Counted from the stretch's first letter, positions 16,557-25,286 are shown. The stretch is 64,000 nucleotides of DNA from Bacillota bacterium (GCA_023415205.1 JAEZLR010000002.1:14070-78069); one strand, 5' to 3'. Numbers and translations are program-made. The notes: a model not told the origin generated them from the letters alone.

Positions 16557-17720
16557 ATGATTAATTCATTAGATTGTTATAAAGTTAAATTGGCACAAAT
16601 ACAAAACAAGCAAAAGAATCTTATTAAGTATTATATTATCGTAAAAAATAATATTCCTTGCTATGAAATAAATGGTTGGCTTGAAGAAAAAGGAATTAAG
16701 AAAATTACTACTGGTAAGGAGTATGCTTATAAGTTAGCTGTCTTCTTAAACTATCTAAATAAACGGAATTTGAAATATGAAAAAGCGAGATTACGAGATG
16801 TAAAATTATTTATAAAATATTTAGTATACGGCTTGTGTGAAAATGTTTTTATGATTAAAGAAAATGTGTCGTTTAGTACAATTAATAAGTATTTAACCGT
16901 AATTACTGGCTTTTATTTGTATTTAGATGATATGTCATCTGATACAGAAATGGTTCTGAAAGTCAAAGATAATAAAAAAAGGGTAAAAAATTCCTTCTAT
17001 TATGGACAAATATGGAAGTATGATTACTCATATTTGATAGAGAAGTACATTACTAACATGACACCAAAAAAAGAATATATTAAATGGTATTCTGAGGAGC
17101 AAAAGGAGGGAATTTTATCAAATTTTAATACGTTAAGAGATAAGGCAGTTTTTAAATTGACTTTGGAAGCCTTGAGAATAGATGAAGTAATAAGTATACG
17201 TATGTCAGATTATGATTCTAATAGGAAATTAATTAGACCAAGCAGGTCAAAAGGAAAAGAAACACAACTTGGAGAAAATAATGATTTGAGACCTATATTT
17301 TTACCTGATGAAACTGCAAGAATTATAAATGATTATATATATACTGAAAGAGCTGATGTTGAAGCTGAGACAGGAATAATATCTGATTTTATGTTTATTA
17401 ATCTAAGAAAAGGTGAGGGGCTTGGTGAAGTGCTCAAATACCGAACGTATATTGAGATACTTAAACGTTGTGCAAAAAGAGCAGGCTTAAATCGTAAAAA
17501 AATAAGAACCCACAGTGGAAGAAGTACAAAGATTATGGAATTGATAGAACATCAAGCTGAATATCCAGAAGATGGGATTACTAATATTCACATAAAAGAA
17601 TTTGTAGGAATGAAAGAGTTAAAAAGCCTTGAGCCGTATATTAATCATAATAATGAAGTACTTGCGAAGACTGTTTACGAGAAAACTCACAAAGGAGAAA
17701 AAGTAAAAAGTGCTAATTAA
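16557..17720 (+). CDS. tnpA: Tyrosine recombinase, TnpA-like
   Basis: The 387-residue protein has the phage-integrase fold: a SAM-like N-terminal domain (about 30-130) and a catalytic domain (about 180-375). Visible catalytic residues are Arg in ALRIDEV (about 207), HSGRS as the H-x-x-R pair (about 319-322), and Tyr in SLEPYI (about 361). The usual GH/W position reads GMK. Length and first place in the module fit TnpA of Tn554-type elements (361 residues in Tn554). The ATG follows AGAGGTG. It overlaps the next gene by 11 bp. It should help catalyse insertion into and excision from dprA. Confidence 0.87.
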   Translation: MINSLDCYKVKLAQIQNKQKNLIKYYIIVKNNIPCYEINGWLEEKGIKKITTGKEYAYKLAVFLNYLNKRNLKYEKARLRDVKLFIKYLVYGLCENVFMIKENVSFSTINKYLTVITGFYLYLDDMSSDTEMVLKVKDNKKRVKNSFYYGQIWKYDYSYLIEKYITNMTPKKEYIKWYSEEQKEGILSNFNTLRDKAVFKLTLEALRIDEVISIRMSDYDSNRKLIRPSRSKGKETQLGENNDLRPIFLPDETARIINDYIYTERADVEAETGIISDFMFINLRKGEGLGEVLKYRTYIEILKRCAKRAGLNRKKIRTHSGRSTKIMELIEHQAEYPEDGITNIHIKEFVGMKELKSLEPYINHNNEVLAKTVYEKTHKGEKVKSAN

Positions 17721-19980
17721 ACATATTAAATATATAACTGATTTTAAGAGCATTTGGAATATTGATGGAACTATAGTTGAATTAACGAGATATGTTATGT
17801 CTCCGAAAGACCCAAATAGATTTATTACTCTTTATTCAGAACTACAAATTATATTAATTAATAAAAGTTCTCTAATTAATGTTGTAAATAAGTTTTCATT
17901 TGATGGTGTTGTTACAGTCATGTTTACTTTTTATGGTGAATTATCAGTTCAATATCTTAGGCATTATGCAAAAATATATATTGATAGAAGTTTACACAGT
18001 AAGTTGTTAAAGCAAAATGAAGTACCATCTTATGAATTCATAAAGTATGTTTTTGGTATTAACGGGCATTCAGCTAAGAGGCATAAGGAAAGTGTGACAT
18101 ATATTAAAGAAATACTGGAGAAAAATTATAATCTTTTTATCTGTGAGAAAATAAAGAATTGTATTGCCAAAAAAGATAGCTTAGCAAGTATATCTAAAAA
18201 TGTTGGATGGTTTAATATACTATATTTTGGATTTAATGAGTATGAAGGACTTTTAAAAGAATATATCGCTTATTTTGCAAAACAATTTACTGTAAATAGA
18301 GAAGTTATTACATATAATAAGTTGAAAAATAAAATGTTCGGTAAGAAAGTCAACCATGATATATCTGATAAGTATGAATCAAGAAATTCCCGCTATTTTG
18401 AAATAAACAAATATAAAAAAGTCATTAAAGAAATTGTAGATTTGGAATATGAAAAACAGAAAAAGGAATTTATCGAGAATAATATTGCTGAGATAAAATC
18501 AAATAAAGATGCTTGGAAACTGTTTTATATGCAAGGGCCAGGCTTGAAATTTACAACCTTCGATTTTTCTAAAATAAACTGTGTCGGCATTAGACGTGAA
18601 GTAAAGTTGTTTATGAAAGAAAGAATATGTAACGATAGAAAAATAACTGATGATATAATAGATTCATTAATAAGTGCATTAAATACAATAACGAATTTTC
18701 GTTCAAATATAAACTTTTTTTGTGACATCACAAAAACTGACATAAGAGCCATGATTTCTTACTTTGAAGATACTAACGTACCCCAAAAACATAAGACTTT
18801 TTCAATTGCGACTATCAAGAAGAGAGTAGAAAGTTGTGGGTTAGTGGTCGATTTTTTAATGAAAGATGAAAATAAAGAAATGATAAAATCTCCTAAGCCA
18901 CACTATAATTATTTTAGAGACTTTAGTTTTAGAAATACAAAAAAAATGTATAAAAGAACAGCAATTATTCCTGATGAAGTTGTCGAGGAGATAAGTAAGC
19001 ATATTACAGAGTTAAACATTTTTTATCAAACTATATATGCGATTTTTATTAATCTTGGAATAAGGTGTAAAGAAGTAATTCATATTGAAGAAGGATGTCT
19101 CCAGCCTTCAAGATATAAAGGAGTATCGTTACTTAGATTTACTCCATATAAAGTGTTGGAGTCAAGAAGAAAAAATAATTTAGATGATTACAGAGAATTG
19201 CTTATTAGTGAAAAAGTGGCAAATATGATAGAAATGCAAATTGAAAGGACAAAAGAGCTTAGAAAAAAATATAATTGCCCATATATTTTCATCAATCAAT
19301 ACCCACATCGAAGGGCTTACTTAACGAAAGGAGCTGGATTTGTTGTTGCAATACAAAGACTAATTAAAAAGCATGGTATAACCGATAAGGATGGTCAATT
19401 GTGGCATTTTACAAGTAGACAATTTCGTAAAACGCTTGCTGTTAAAGCTATCGAAAATGGTGCATCGTCTGCAGAAGTTGCTTACTTATTAGGAGTTCTT
19501 CAAGGTACAGCATTAGATTACTATGAAGAAGTAAGAGAAATTAAGTTAGCTGACATGACTTCTGAATATTATAAAAAAAAGTTTGATTTGATTATTAGTG
19601 AAAATAATCTTTCAAATTATACTGAAGATGAAAGAAGATTCCTATATGTAGATTTTATGTTAGGAATGAGAGAAGTGCCCTTGGGGAAGTGTATGAAGAA
19701 GTTTACAGATAAACCTTGTGGATACGAAATAGGAAGAAGTGATTGTTCTTCATGTGATAAGATTGCATCTGGATGTAAATATATGGGCGAGTGGGTTAGA
19801 TTGCGGGACGATAGAAAAAAAGCAATTACAGAATTAGAAGAAATTTATAAGCGGGAAAACATCCCAAAGGAACAATATAAAACATTCAGAGAATATGAGT
19901 GTGAAGTATATTTCTTTACAACTTACCAAGCTGTAATTGATAAAATTGAAGAGTATGAGAATAATAGAAAGGGGAGCTAA
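17710..19980 (+). CDS. tnpB: Large tyrosine recombinase, TnpB-like
   Basis: The 756-residue protein begins at GTG 17710, behind AAAGGAG and overlapping the end of tnpA. The catalytic domain lies in the C-terminal third: Arg in LGIRCKEV (about 451), TSRQFRKT (about 568-575) and the likely nucleophile in LDYYEE (about 602). The canonical His of the H-x-x-R box is Arg here. A Cys-rich tail (CMKKF...CGYEI...CSSC...C, about 658-690) matches the C-terminal zinc-like region of TnpB proteins. In Tn554, TnpA and TnpB are both needed for transposition; this one is longer than the usual ~630 residues. Confidence 0.85.
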   Translation: MLIKHIKYITDFKSIWNIDGTIVELTRYVMSPKDPNRFITLYSELQIILINKSSLINVVNKFSFDGVVTVMFTFYGELSVQYLRHYAKIYIDRSLHSKLLKQNEVPSYEFIKYVFGINGHSAKRHKESVTYIKEILEKNYNLFICEKIKNCIAKKDSLASISKNVGWFNILYFGFNEYEGLLKEYIAYFAKQFTVNREVITYNKLKNKMFGKKVNHDISDKYESRNSRYFEINKYKKVIKEIVDLEYEKQKKEFIENNIAEIKSNKDAWKLFYMQGPGLKFTTFDFSKINCVGIRREVKLFMKERICNDRKITDDIIDSLISALNTITNFRSNINFFCDITKTDIRAMISYFEDTNVPQKHKTFSIATIKKRVESCGLVVDFLMKDENKEMIKSPKPHYNYFRDFSFRNTKKMYKRTAIIPDEVVEEISKHITELNIFYQTIYAIFINLGIRCKEVIHIEEGCLQPSRYKGVSLLRFTPYKVLESRRKNNLDDYRELLISEKVANMIEMQIERTKELRKKYNCPYIFINQYPHRRAYLTKGAGFVVAIQRLIKKHGITDKDGQLWHFTSRQFRKTLAVKAIENGASSAEVAYLLGVLQGTALDYYEEVREIKLADMTSEYYKKKFDLIISENNLSNYTEDERRFLYVDFMLGMREVPLGKCMKKFTDKPCGYEIGRSDCSSCDKIASGCKYMGEWVRLRDDRKKAITELEEIYKRENIPKEQYKTFREYECEVYFFTTYQAVIDKIEEYENNRKGS

Positions 19981-20019
19981 TGTATAAATAAGCATATTAA
20001 AGTTAGAGAAGAATATAGT

Positions 20020-21537
20020 TTGAATTTAAAACAGGAACTTGATGATTTCTTCAAAACTCTATCAAAGAGTTCTAATTTTAACGATATTATTTGGATATGT
20101 GACCGTTATAGAAAAAACATATCTCAGTTAGCAAAAAATTTTACTATTTATTTTGCTAATGTTCATTTAAAATTTGTTTATTTATTAAAATATTTTTTAT
20201 TACTACAACTAAGAAATGGTTTGTCAATTAAGACCGCAAAGAGCTATGTAACTAACATTAATACTTTTTTTATGTGGATAAATAACACACAAAAAATATA
20301 TGATTTGAAAAAAGTATCACCTAAAATTGTATCTGAATATAAAAAGTTTTTGGAAAGTTCAGAGAAAACTATAGACACAAAACATGAGAAATGGAGTGCT
20401 GTTTACAATTTCTTTGAAAGAATGATTGGATGGGAAGGTATTCCAAAGGGTAATCCATTTTATAGAAAAAATCCTTTTCCAAAACCAACACAGCACAAGT
20501 CAAAATATATCGAAGCTTATGTTATTAATCAGTTGGATTCTATATTTAAAAATGAAGAAATTGCATTGGTTATTCGATTGGTCTATTGGCTATTAAGAAG
20601 TATACCAAATAGAATTCAGGAAGTATTAGACATGAAAATAAAGTGCTTAAAGCCGTTTGCACAGAACTGGGTTATTTTTATTCCTACAACTAAACAAAAT
20701 GGGGGATATAAAGAACCTCAAATACGTTGTGTTCACATAAAAGAAGAAGGTCATGGTAAATATTTAATGGATTTAATTCGAGAGCAACAGGAAAGTGCAA
20801 ATAAGCTTCAAGAAATTCTAAAAAATGATTTGCTTTTTACGCATAGAGTAAGAAGACCAAATCCTAAAAATAAGAATTATTACCACCTAACAAAGCAAAC
20901 TACAGTAATATCTCAGGACAGTGTGAGAAGATTTATTAATAATATTTGTAAAAAGTATAATGTTATTGATTCAAAGGGTAATCCCTACAGAATAACTTCA
21001 CATCAGCTACGTCATAATGGGATAACAGATATGTTATATTTTGGATTTCAGCCAATTGAAATACAATATATTACAGGTCATCAGACGGATGCTATGATAT
21101 TGCAATCTTATAACCATCCTCAAGAGGATGAAATTATACGAGGACAAAAAGCAGTTATTGATAAAGGTTCAGATGAAGAAAAGCCAATAGTATATTTCAA
21201 AGGTAAGATATATAATATGGATGAAAAGCGTGAGCAGTGGCTCTTACGAAATATTAGAGCACAAAAACTTAAGTTCGGTATTTGTGGAGATATTGTTAAT
21301 TGCAGAGGAAAAATGTTTGAATGCCTATCATGTAACAATTATATACCAGATATGAAAGATTTAAAGTACTTTGAAGTACAGGTTGAAAGTTGGAAAAGAA
21401 AAGTTATTGCATTTGAAAATATTCAATGTATGAAAGAGAATGCAGAATATAATCTTAACCTAAATCAGAGTATTGTAGATAAAATCAAAAAAATACTTTA
21501 CGAGCAAAGTGAACTTAATGAGCTTATTGTTTATTAA
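20020..21537 (+). CDS. Third tyrosine recombinase of the transposition module
   Basis: The 505-residue protein has the full catalytic set: Arg in PNRIQEV (about 197), HQLRH (about 328-332), GHQ (about 353) and Tyr in SYNHP (about 363), then a Cys-containing tail (CRGKMFECLSC) like that of TnpB. Start choice is uncertain. TTG 20020 is the first usable codon in frame; the ATG coupled to the tnpB stop at 19980 opens a frame that ends after three codons. The order of two other recombinases before and a coiled-coil protein after suggests a joint complex. Confidence 0.85.
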   Translation: MNLKQELDDFFKTLSKSSNFNDIIWICDRYRKNISQLAKNFTIYFANVHLKFVYLLKYFLLLQLRNGLSIKTAKSYVTNINTFFMWINNTQKIYDLKKVSPKIVSEYKKFLESSEKTIDTKHEKWSAVYNFFERMIGWEGIPKGNPFYRKNPFPKPTQHKSKYIEAYVINQLDSIFKNEEIALVIRLVYWLLRSIPNRIQEVLDMKIKCLKPFAQNWVIFIPTTKQNGGYKEPQIRCVHIKEEGHGKYLMDLIREQQESANKLQEILKNDLLFTHRVRRPNPKNKNYYHLTKQTTVISQDSVRRFINNICKKYNVIDSKGNPYRITSHQLRHNGITDMLYFGFQPIEIQYITGHQTDAMILQSYNHPQEDEIIRGQKAVIDKGSDEEKPIVYFKGKIYNMDEKREQWLLRNIRAQKLKFGICGDIVNCRGKMFECLSCNNYIPDMKDLKYFEVQVESWKRKVIAFENIQCMKENAEYNLNLNQSIVDKIKKILYEQSELNELIVY

Positions 21538-21561
21538 CATAAACAAATGTGAGGTAAAGGA

Positions 21562-22038
21562 ATGCTAAAGAGTAGACGAAAAGATATACCAGCAAATTTA
21601 AGAAATCAACAGAATGAAGTTAAGGATTTAACTGTAGAGAAAATTCAGGATGCAATCAATTTGTTAAAAGAGGAAGGCTATTTAGTTGATATAAAAGCAC
21701 TAATGGAAAGAACGGGGTTTAGCTATTCGTTATTTACTAACAAGAAAAAAAGTCACGTTCAAAATGTTCTTGAGCTAAATAAGGTAGGGAAATATGCCAA
21801 AAAAACAGTTTATACCTCCGAGACTAATGTACATAAGAAAGTTATACAGCTTGAAAGTGAATTACAAAGCATGATAAATAAAGTGCTTAGCTTGGAAAAA
21901 AAGTTGAGTGAGAAGAAAGAGACCATTAGAAATTTAAGAGATAAATTAGAAGAATCAGAAAATGAATGTTCAATATTAAGGGGAGAACTACAAAGAGTAG
22001 TAAGTATAGCTACAATTCATGGGATAGAGTTGAATTAA
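21562..22038 (+). CDS. tnpC: Small coiled-coil protein, TnpC-like
   Basis: The 158-residue protein has a helical N-terminal half with a likely DNA-binding region (about residues 30-60, IQDAINLLKEEGY...LMERTGFSYSLF) and a long coiled coil (about 90-150, dense Glu/Lys with heptad Leu). Size, charge and last position in the module match TnpC of Tn554-type transposons, which influences insertion frequency and orientation. It starts 24 bp after the third recombinase, behind GAGGTAAAGG. Confidence 0.78.
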   Translation: MLKSRRKDIPANLRNQQNEVKDLTVEKIQDAINLLKEEGYLVDIKALMERTGFSYSLFTNKKKSHVQNVLELNKVGKYAKKTVYTSETNVHKKVIQLESELQSMINKVLSLEKKLSEKKETIRNLRDKLEESENECSILRGELQRVVSIATIHGIELN

Positions 22039-22084
22039 TAAATTGATTATTTTATAAATTTAAGAAGTTAGAATATTAAATGTG

Positions 22085-22120
22085 AAACTATTTGTACACT
22101 GAGGCAAATAGTTTATTTTT
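22085..22120 (+). terminator. Terminator after the recombinase operon
   Basis: A 10-bp perfect stem (AAACTATTTG at 22085-22094, CAAATAGTTT at 22105-22114) is followed by ATTTTTAT, 46 bp after the TnpC-like gene. It separates transposition genes from the right end of the element. Confidence 0.65.
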
Positions 22121-22258
22121 ATACTCTTTTCAAAAAAATGGTTGTTGAATAAATTAGACACAGGTTATAATGTTGAAATGAATATTAGGTTTAATATCGT
22201 AAGTTTATACGATTTAGTAGTCCCATATAACAAGGGTTTGAATATAGTGTAAAAAAAT

Positions 22259-22279
22259 TATATACAGATAACAAAGGGC
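22259..22279. other. Right junction (attR-like) with terminal inverted repeat
   Basis: TATATACAGATAAC (22259-22272) is the inverted copy of the left end with one mismatch. It is followed by AAAGGGC; dprA resumes at GGC 22277-22279. The left junction shows AGGG and the right AAGGG, so one base may derive from a previous insertion site, as happens with Tn554-like core swaps; this is inference. The 22039-22258 gap contains the terminator, ATACGAT boxes and AT-rich sequence, with no gene. Confidence 0.7.
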
Positions 22280-22930
22280 ATTGATACTGCAGCTCATTGC
22301 GGTGCACTTAATGCAGGAGGTGAAACAGCGGCTGTTCTGGGCTGCGGTGTGGACATTGCCTATCCTCCTGAAAATAGCAAGCTTATGGAGCGCATTGCAG
22401 AGTCCGGAGCCGTTCTATCGGAATACCCGCCGGGAACGCCGCCTGCCACCTTCCATTTTCCCTGCCGTAACCGTATTATCAGCGGAATGACCTTGGGTAC
22501 GGTGGTGGTGGAGGCGAGCCTCAAAAGCGGGTCCTTAATCACTGCCCATAGTGCCCTGGAGCAGGGGCGGGAGGTTTTTGCTGTACCCGGCAATATAACC
22601 CATTTTAACAGCATGGGAACCAACCGTCTCATAAAGGACGGAGCAAAGATGGTTTTAACGGTGGATGATATTCTTGATGAGCTCCATTTTGGCCTTTCAC
22701 CTATCAACCGCAATTTTAGAAAGAAGAAGGGAAAGGAAGAGGCCATACCTTCAGAAGGGAAGAAGATTATGAATGCCCTTAAACTGGAGGATCTTTATGA
22801 TGAGGAACTCTCCCAGAAAACGGGTATTTCTGCCAAGGAACTCTATGGCATTTTGTTGGATTTAGAGCTGAAGGGATTGATTCAGAAAAGCATCAACGGT
22901 AAATACCGGGTGATGACAAAAGGCGGATAG
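22277..22930 (+). pseudogene. dprA: dprA 3' fragment, separated from its start by the element
   Basis: This encodes the rest of the DprA Rossmann fold and the C-terminal winged helix: GIDTAAHCGAL, LGCGVDIAYP, LSEYPPG, FPCRNRIISG, EASLKSGSLITA, VFAVPG and GTNRLIKDGA, then a DML1-like winged helix (last ~60 residues). It has no native start; the ATG at 22349 is internal and makes at best an unlikely partial protein. It reads in frame with the AGG codon at 1337, so clean removal of the element would restore dprA. Confidence 0.93.
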
Positions 22931-23064
22931 TAGGCTACATCCCACTGGTCAGCAATTCTAATATGCAAAAGAGAGTAACCTATAAGAATAACACTAGGGT
23001 ATACATATAAAATAGTATCAGAATCATAGAATTCATCAGAAACACATATCTGGCAGATTTAATT

Positions 23065-23832
23065 ATGAAGATATTTTATATCAGAAAGCAATACTTTGTT
23101 CCCATTCTTGTTGTGATTGTCCTGGTCTTTTTAGTCTTAAACATCGTTTTGGCACGCCAATACGTTACTGAAGCATCAGGCCGTTTCAGGGAGGATATCC
23201 CCATCTACTCCGTTGACAGCGAGGGTAAAAAATGCGCCATCACCTTTGACTGTGCTTGGGGGGATCAGGACATACCAGCCATCCTGGATGTGTTGGAAAA
23301 ATACCAAGCCAAGGGCACCTTCTTTATTGTCGGGCTTTGGGCTGAAAAATATCCTGATACCGTCAAGCTGATTGCGGACAGGGGGCATACGGTGGCCAAT
23401 CATGGATACTCCCACGCACATATGGCGCAGATTCCCGAATCGAAAATAGAGGAGGAAATTCTTCGCTGTACGGAGGTGCTTAAAAACCTGACGGGTAGCG
23501 AAATAACCCTCTTTCGGCCCCCCTATGGGGAATATAATGCCTCCACCATTAAAGTGGCTAAGAGACTGGGCTACCAAACCATTCAATGGGATGTGGATTC
23601 TCTGGACTGGAAAAAGAGCTTGTCGGCAGATGACATATACAAGCGAGTCACACAGCATGTCAACTCGGGTTCTATTATTTTGTTTCATAATGATACGCTG
23701 CATACTGAAAAAATCCTTCCTTCCATATTAAAAAACCTCACCGAAAATGGGTATTCCTGTATATCAGTCAACGAGCTTCTCATCAAAGAGAACTATAAAA
23801 TACGGTATGACGGTCGACAGATGAAGGAATAG
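23065..23832 (+). CDS. Polysaccharide deacetylase (NodB/PdaB-like), membrane-anchored
   Basis: A signal-anchor helix (about residues 10-31) precedes a NodB deacetylase domain (about 55-240). Motifs seen: TFDCAWGDQD (family TFD[D/I]), HGYSHAHM with the metal-binding HxxxH, RPPYGEYN, and LFHND near the C-terminus. Such enzymes remove acetyl groups from peptidoglycan or similar polymers outside the membrane; the TFDxAWG form is typical of the sporulation-linked PdaB/SpoIIP-era family in clostridia. The sporulation link is inferred. No strong ribosome binding site is seen before the ATG. Confidence 0.88.
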   Translation: MKIFYIRKQYFVPILVVIVLVFLVLNIVLARQYVTEASGRFREDIPIYSVDSEGKKCAITFDCAWGDQDIPAILDVLEKYQAKGTFFIVGLWAEKYPDTVKLIADRGHTVANHGYSHAHMAQIPESKIEEEILRCTEVLKNLTGSEITLFRPPYGEYNASTIKVAKRLGYQTIQWDVDSLDWKKSLSADDIYKRVTQHVNSGSIILFHNDTLHTEKILPSILKNLTENGYSCISVNELLIKENYKIRYDGRQMKE

Positions 23833-24148
23833 GTTGGTTTTAGACATATCCTGGTTATTTATTTTAAGAAAAAATATGTTTAAGCCCCTATGAATTTGGT
23901 GAAATATAATATAAGATTCAATATAGATAGTGTTTTACGGAATCTCAACCATTGAATCTTGGTATCACCTGACTATGTAGCAAACATTTTGCTTTGAGGG
24001 TAGAAAACAAAAAGTACTAAACGAAAGTCCTCTTAAGGCCGAAGGATATTGATGAAAGATTGCTTCTAAACGAACTGCGTATTGAATACTTATAATCAGG
24101 CAGCATGTTCGATAAATACCAAAGACTTGAGAGGAGTTGGGGTGTCCA
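23833..24148 (+). other. Intergenic stretch, possible structured leader of the SSB-like gene
   Basis: No gene is seen in this 316-bp gap. Short complementary segments (CCTGACTATG near 23969 and TATAATCAGG near 24090) could close a long stem upstream of the SSB-like gene. I recognise no known riboswitch. Confidence 0.3.
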
Positions 24149-24802
24149 ATGTCTGGAAACACAGCTTTAGATAACAACAATGTAAGTTTAGCTGGAAGGG
24201 TGGTTTCTAGCCCTGAATTCAGTCATGAAGTGTATGGAGAAGGTTTTTACATAGTCTACATCCAGGTACCTCGCTTAAGTGATACCTATGACAATATTCC
24301 GATAATGTTTTCAGAGCGTCTGGTGCGTCCTGAGAATATTAAGGACCCCCTTTATTTATCAGTAGAAGGTCAATTCAGGTCCTATAACAACTTTAACAGC
24401 AACAGTGGGCATAAGCTTATGCTTACAGTGTTTGCCAGAGAGATTGAGATATCTCAGGAGGAGGTGACGCACAAAAATCCGAATCAGATTTGTCTCAATG
24501 GATATGTTTGTCGTAAGCCAATGTACAGGACAACACCTTTTGGAAGGGAAATTGCAGACATCCTTCTGGCCGTCAACAGAGCCTATAACAAATCAGATTA
24601 TATTCCCTGTATTGCATGGGGGCGAAATGCCCGCTTTGCTGGAAGCTTTGAGATAGGGGATAATATTCGGGTTTGGGGCCGCATCCAAAGTCGTGTCTAT
24701 CAAAAGAAGATTTCCGAGGATGAAGTTGAGGAACGGATAGCCTACGAAATCTCCGTATCTAAAATGGAGGCTGTCAAGGAAAACAACAATAAGAAGGAAT
24801 GA
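24149..24802 (+). CDS. Single-stranded-DNA-binding protein-like, two OB-fold domains
   Basis: The 217-residue protein shows two OB-fold-like halves (about 10-95 and 110-200), each with SSB-type strands: NVSLAGRVVSSPEF in the first, and QICLNGYVCRKPMYR then ADILLAVNRAYNKSDYIPCIAWG in the second. The second half is close to the classic SSB pattern. Clostridial genomes carry such double-OB paralogues in addition to the replicative SSB. The ATG at 24149 is chosen with GAGAGGAG 12 bp upstream; a TTG at 24137 is too close to that site. It lacks the acidic SSB tail and ends in NNNKKE. Role in DNA metabolism is inferred. Confidence 0.75.
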   Translation: MSGNTALDNNNVSLAGRVVSSPEFSHEVYGEGFYIVYIQVPRLSDTYDNIPIMFSERLVRPENIKDPLYLSVEGQFRSYNNFNSNSGHKLMLTVFAREIEISQEEVTHKNPNQICLNGYVCRKPMYRTTPFGREIADILLAVNRAYNKSDYIPCIAWGRNARFAGSFEIGDNIRVWGRIQSRVYQKKISEDEVEERIAYEISVSKMEAVKENNNKKE

Positions 24803-24820
24803 GAAAGGGGATCGATACCC

Positions 24821-25231
24821 ATGATAAAGGTTGTTTATGGAAACAAGGGTATAGGAAAAACGAAGTATCTTGTTGCGAGTGCCAACGCATTACTCGATGA
24901 ATGCAGTGGGGATATAGTTTTTATCAACCGGGGTAATTCACTTGTTACAAATCTCAAGCATGAAATAAGATATGTCAATATCGTTGATTTCCCTATTTCC
25001 ACATTGAACCAGCTTGTTGCCTTTATATGCGGACTCATTGCCGAGAATTATGATGTTAAAGCAATCTTTGTAGACGGCTTAGCCAAATATGAGGGCGATA
25101 TGGAAGAATACCCCGATTTTTTTGAAAAGTTAAAGATGATATCAGAGAAATTCGATACGCGGTTTATTATCTCAACGAGCGGAGATATCAGTAGTATTCC
25201 CGAATTTGTTAACAAGGAGTATTCCTGCTAA
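24821..25231 (+). CDS. Small P-loop protein of unknown function
   Basis: The 136-residue protein starts with a Walker A motif (GNKGIGKTK at about residues 7-15) and has a Walker B-like strand AIFVDGLAKY (about 81-90). No other domain is seen, and it is short for a full P-loop ATPase. It sits 18 bp after the SSB-like gene behind GAAAGGGG, so the two are probably co-transcribed and perhaps work together on DNA. I do not recognise a named family. A strong terminator follows. Confidence 0.7.
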   Translation: MIKVVYGNKGIGKTKYLVASANALLDECSGDIVFINRGNSLVTNLKHEIRYVNIVDFPISTLNQLVAFICGLIAENYDVKAIFVDGLAKYEGDMEEYPDFFEKLKMISEKFDTRFIISTSGDISSIPEFVNKEYSC

Positions 25232-25253
25232 AATAAAACCTTATGAAAGTGAT

Positions 25254-25286
25254 AAAGGGATTTGCCTAGTGCAAATCCCTTTTTTA
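25254..25286 (+). terminator. Rho-independent terminator after the P-loop gene
   Basis: A perfect 12-bp stem (AAAGGGATTTGC at 25254-25265, complement at 25271-25282) with a 5-nt loop ends in a run of T residues. Confidence 0.85.

Larger units (their letters stand above)
1341..22276 (+). mobile_element. Tn554-like site-specific transposon inserted in dprA, carrying defence cargo
   Basis: The boundaries are placed where dprA homology stops (left) and resumes (right), within about 4 bp because both junctions share GGG. The right end carries three tyrosine recombinase genes plus a small coiled-coil gene in one orientation, the layout of the tnpABC module of Tn554-type elements. A 14-bp imperfect inverted repeat (13 of 14 matching) marks the two ends, at 1340-1353 and 22259-22272. 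The interior is clearly more AT-rich than the flanks. The cargo is a type I restriction-modification system, TIR genes, an AP2-type protein, and RES, DUF5677-like and nuclease-like genes. No capsid, terminase, relaxase or mating-pair genes were seen, which argues against a prophage or conjugative element. Confidence 0.88.

Noticed and set aside
1341..22276. The element as a prophage or conjugative element
   Set aside because: No terminase, capsid, portal, tail, lysis, relaxase or mating-pair gene was recognised; the recombinase set fits a transposon.
22349..22930. A complete stand-alone dprA-like gene starting at ATG 22349
   Set aside because: The ATG is internal to the Rossmann fold and conserved DprA sequence continues upstream in the same frame to 22277; it is the 3' half of a split gene.
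24137..24148. TTG start for the SSB-like gene
   Set aside because: It directly abuts the ribosome binding site, leaving no room for initiation; ATG 24149 fits better.
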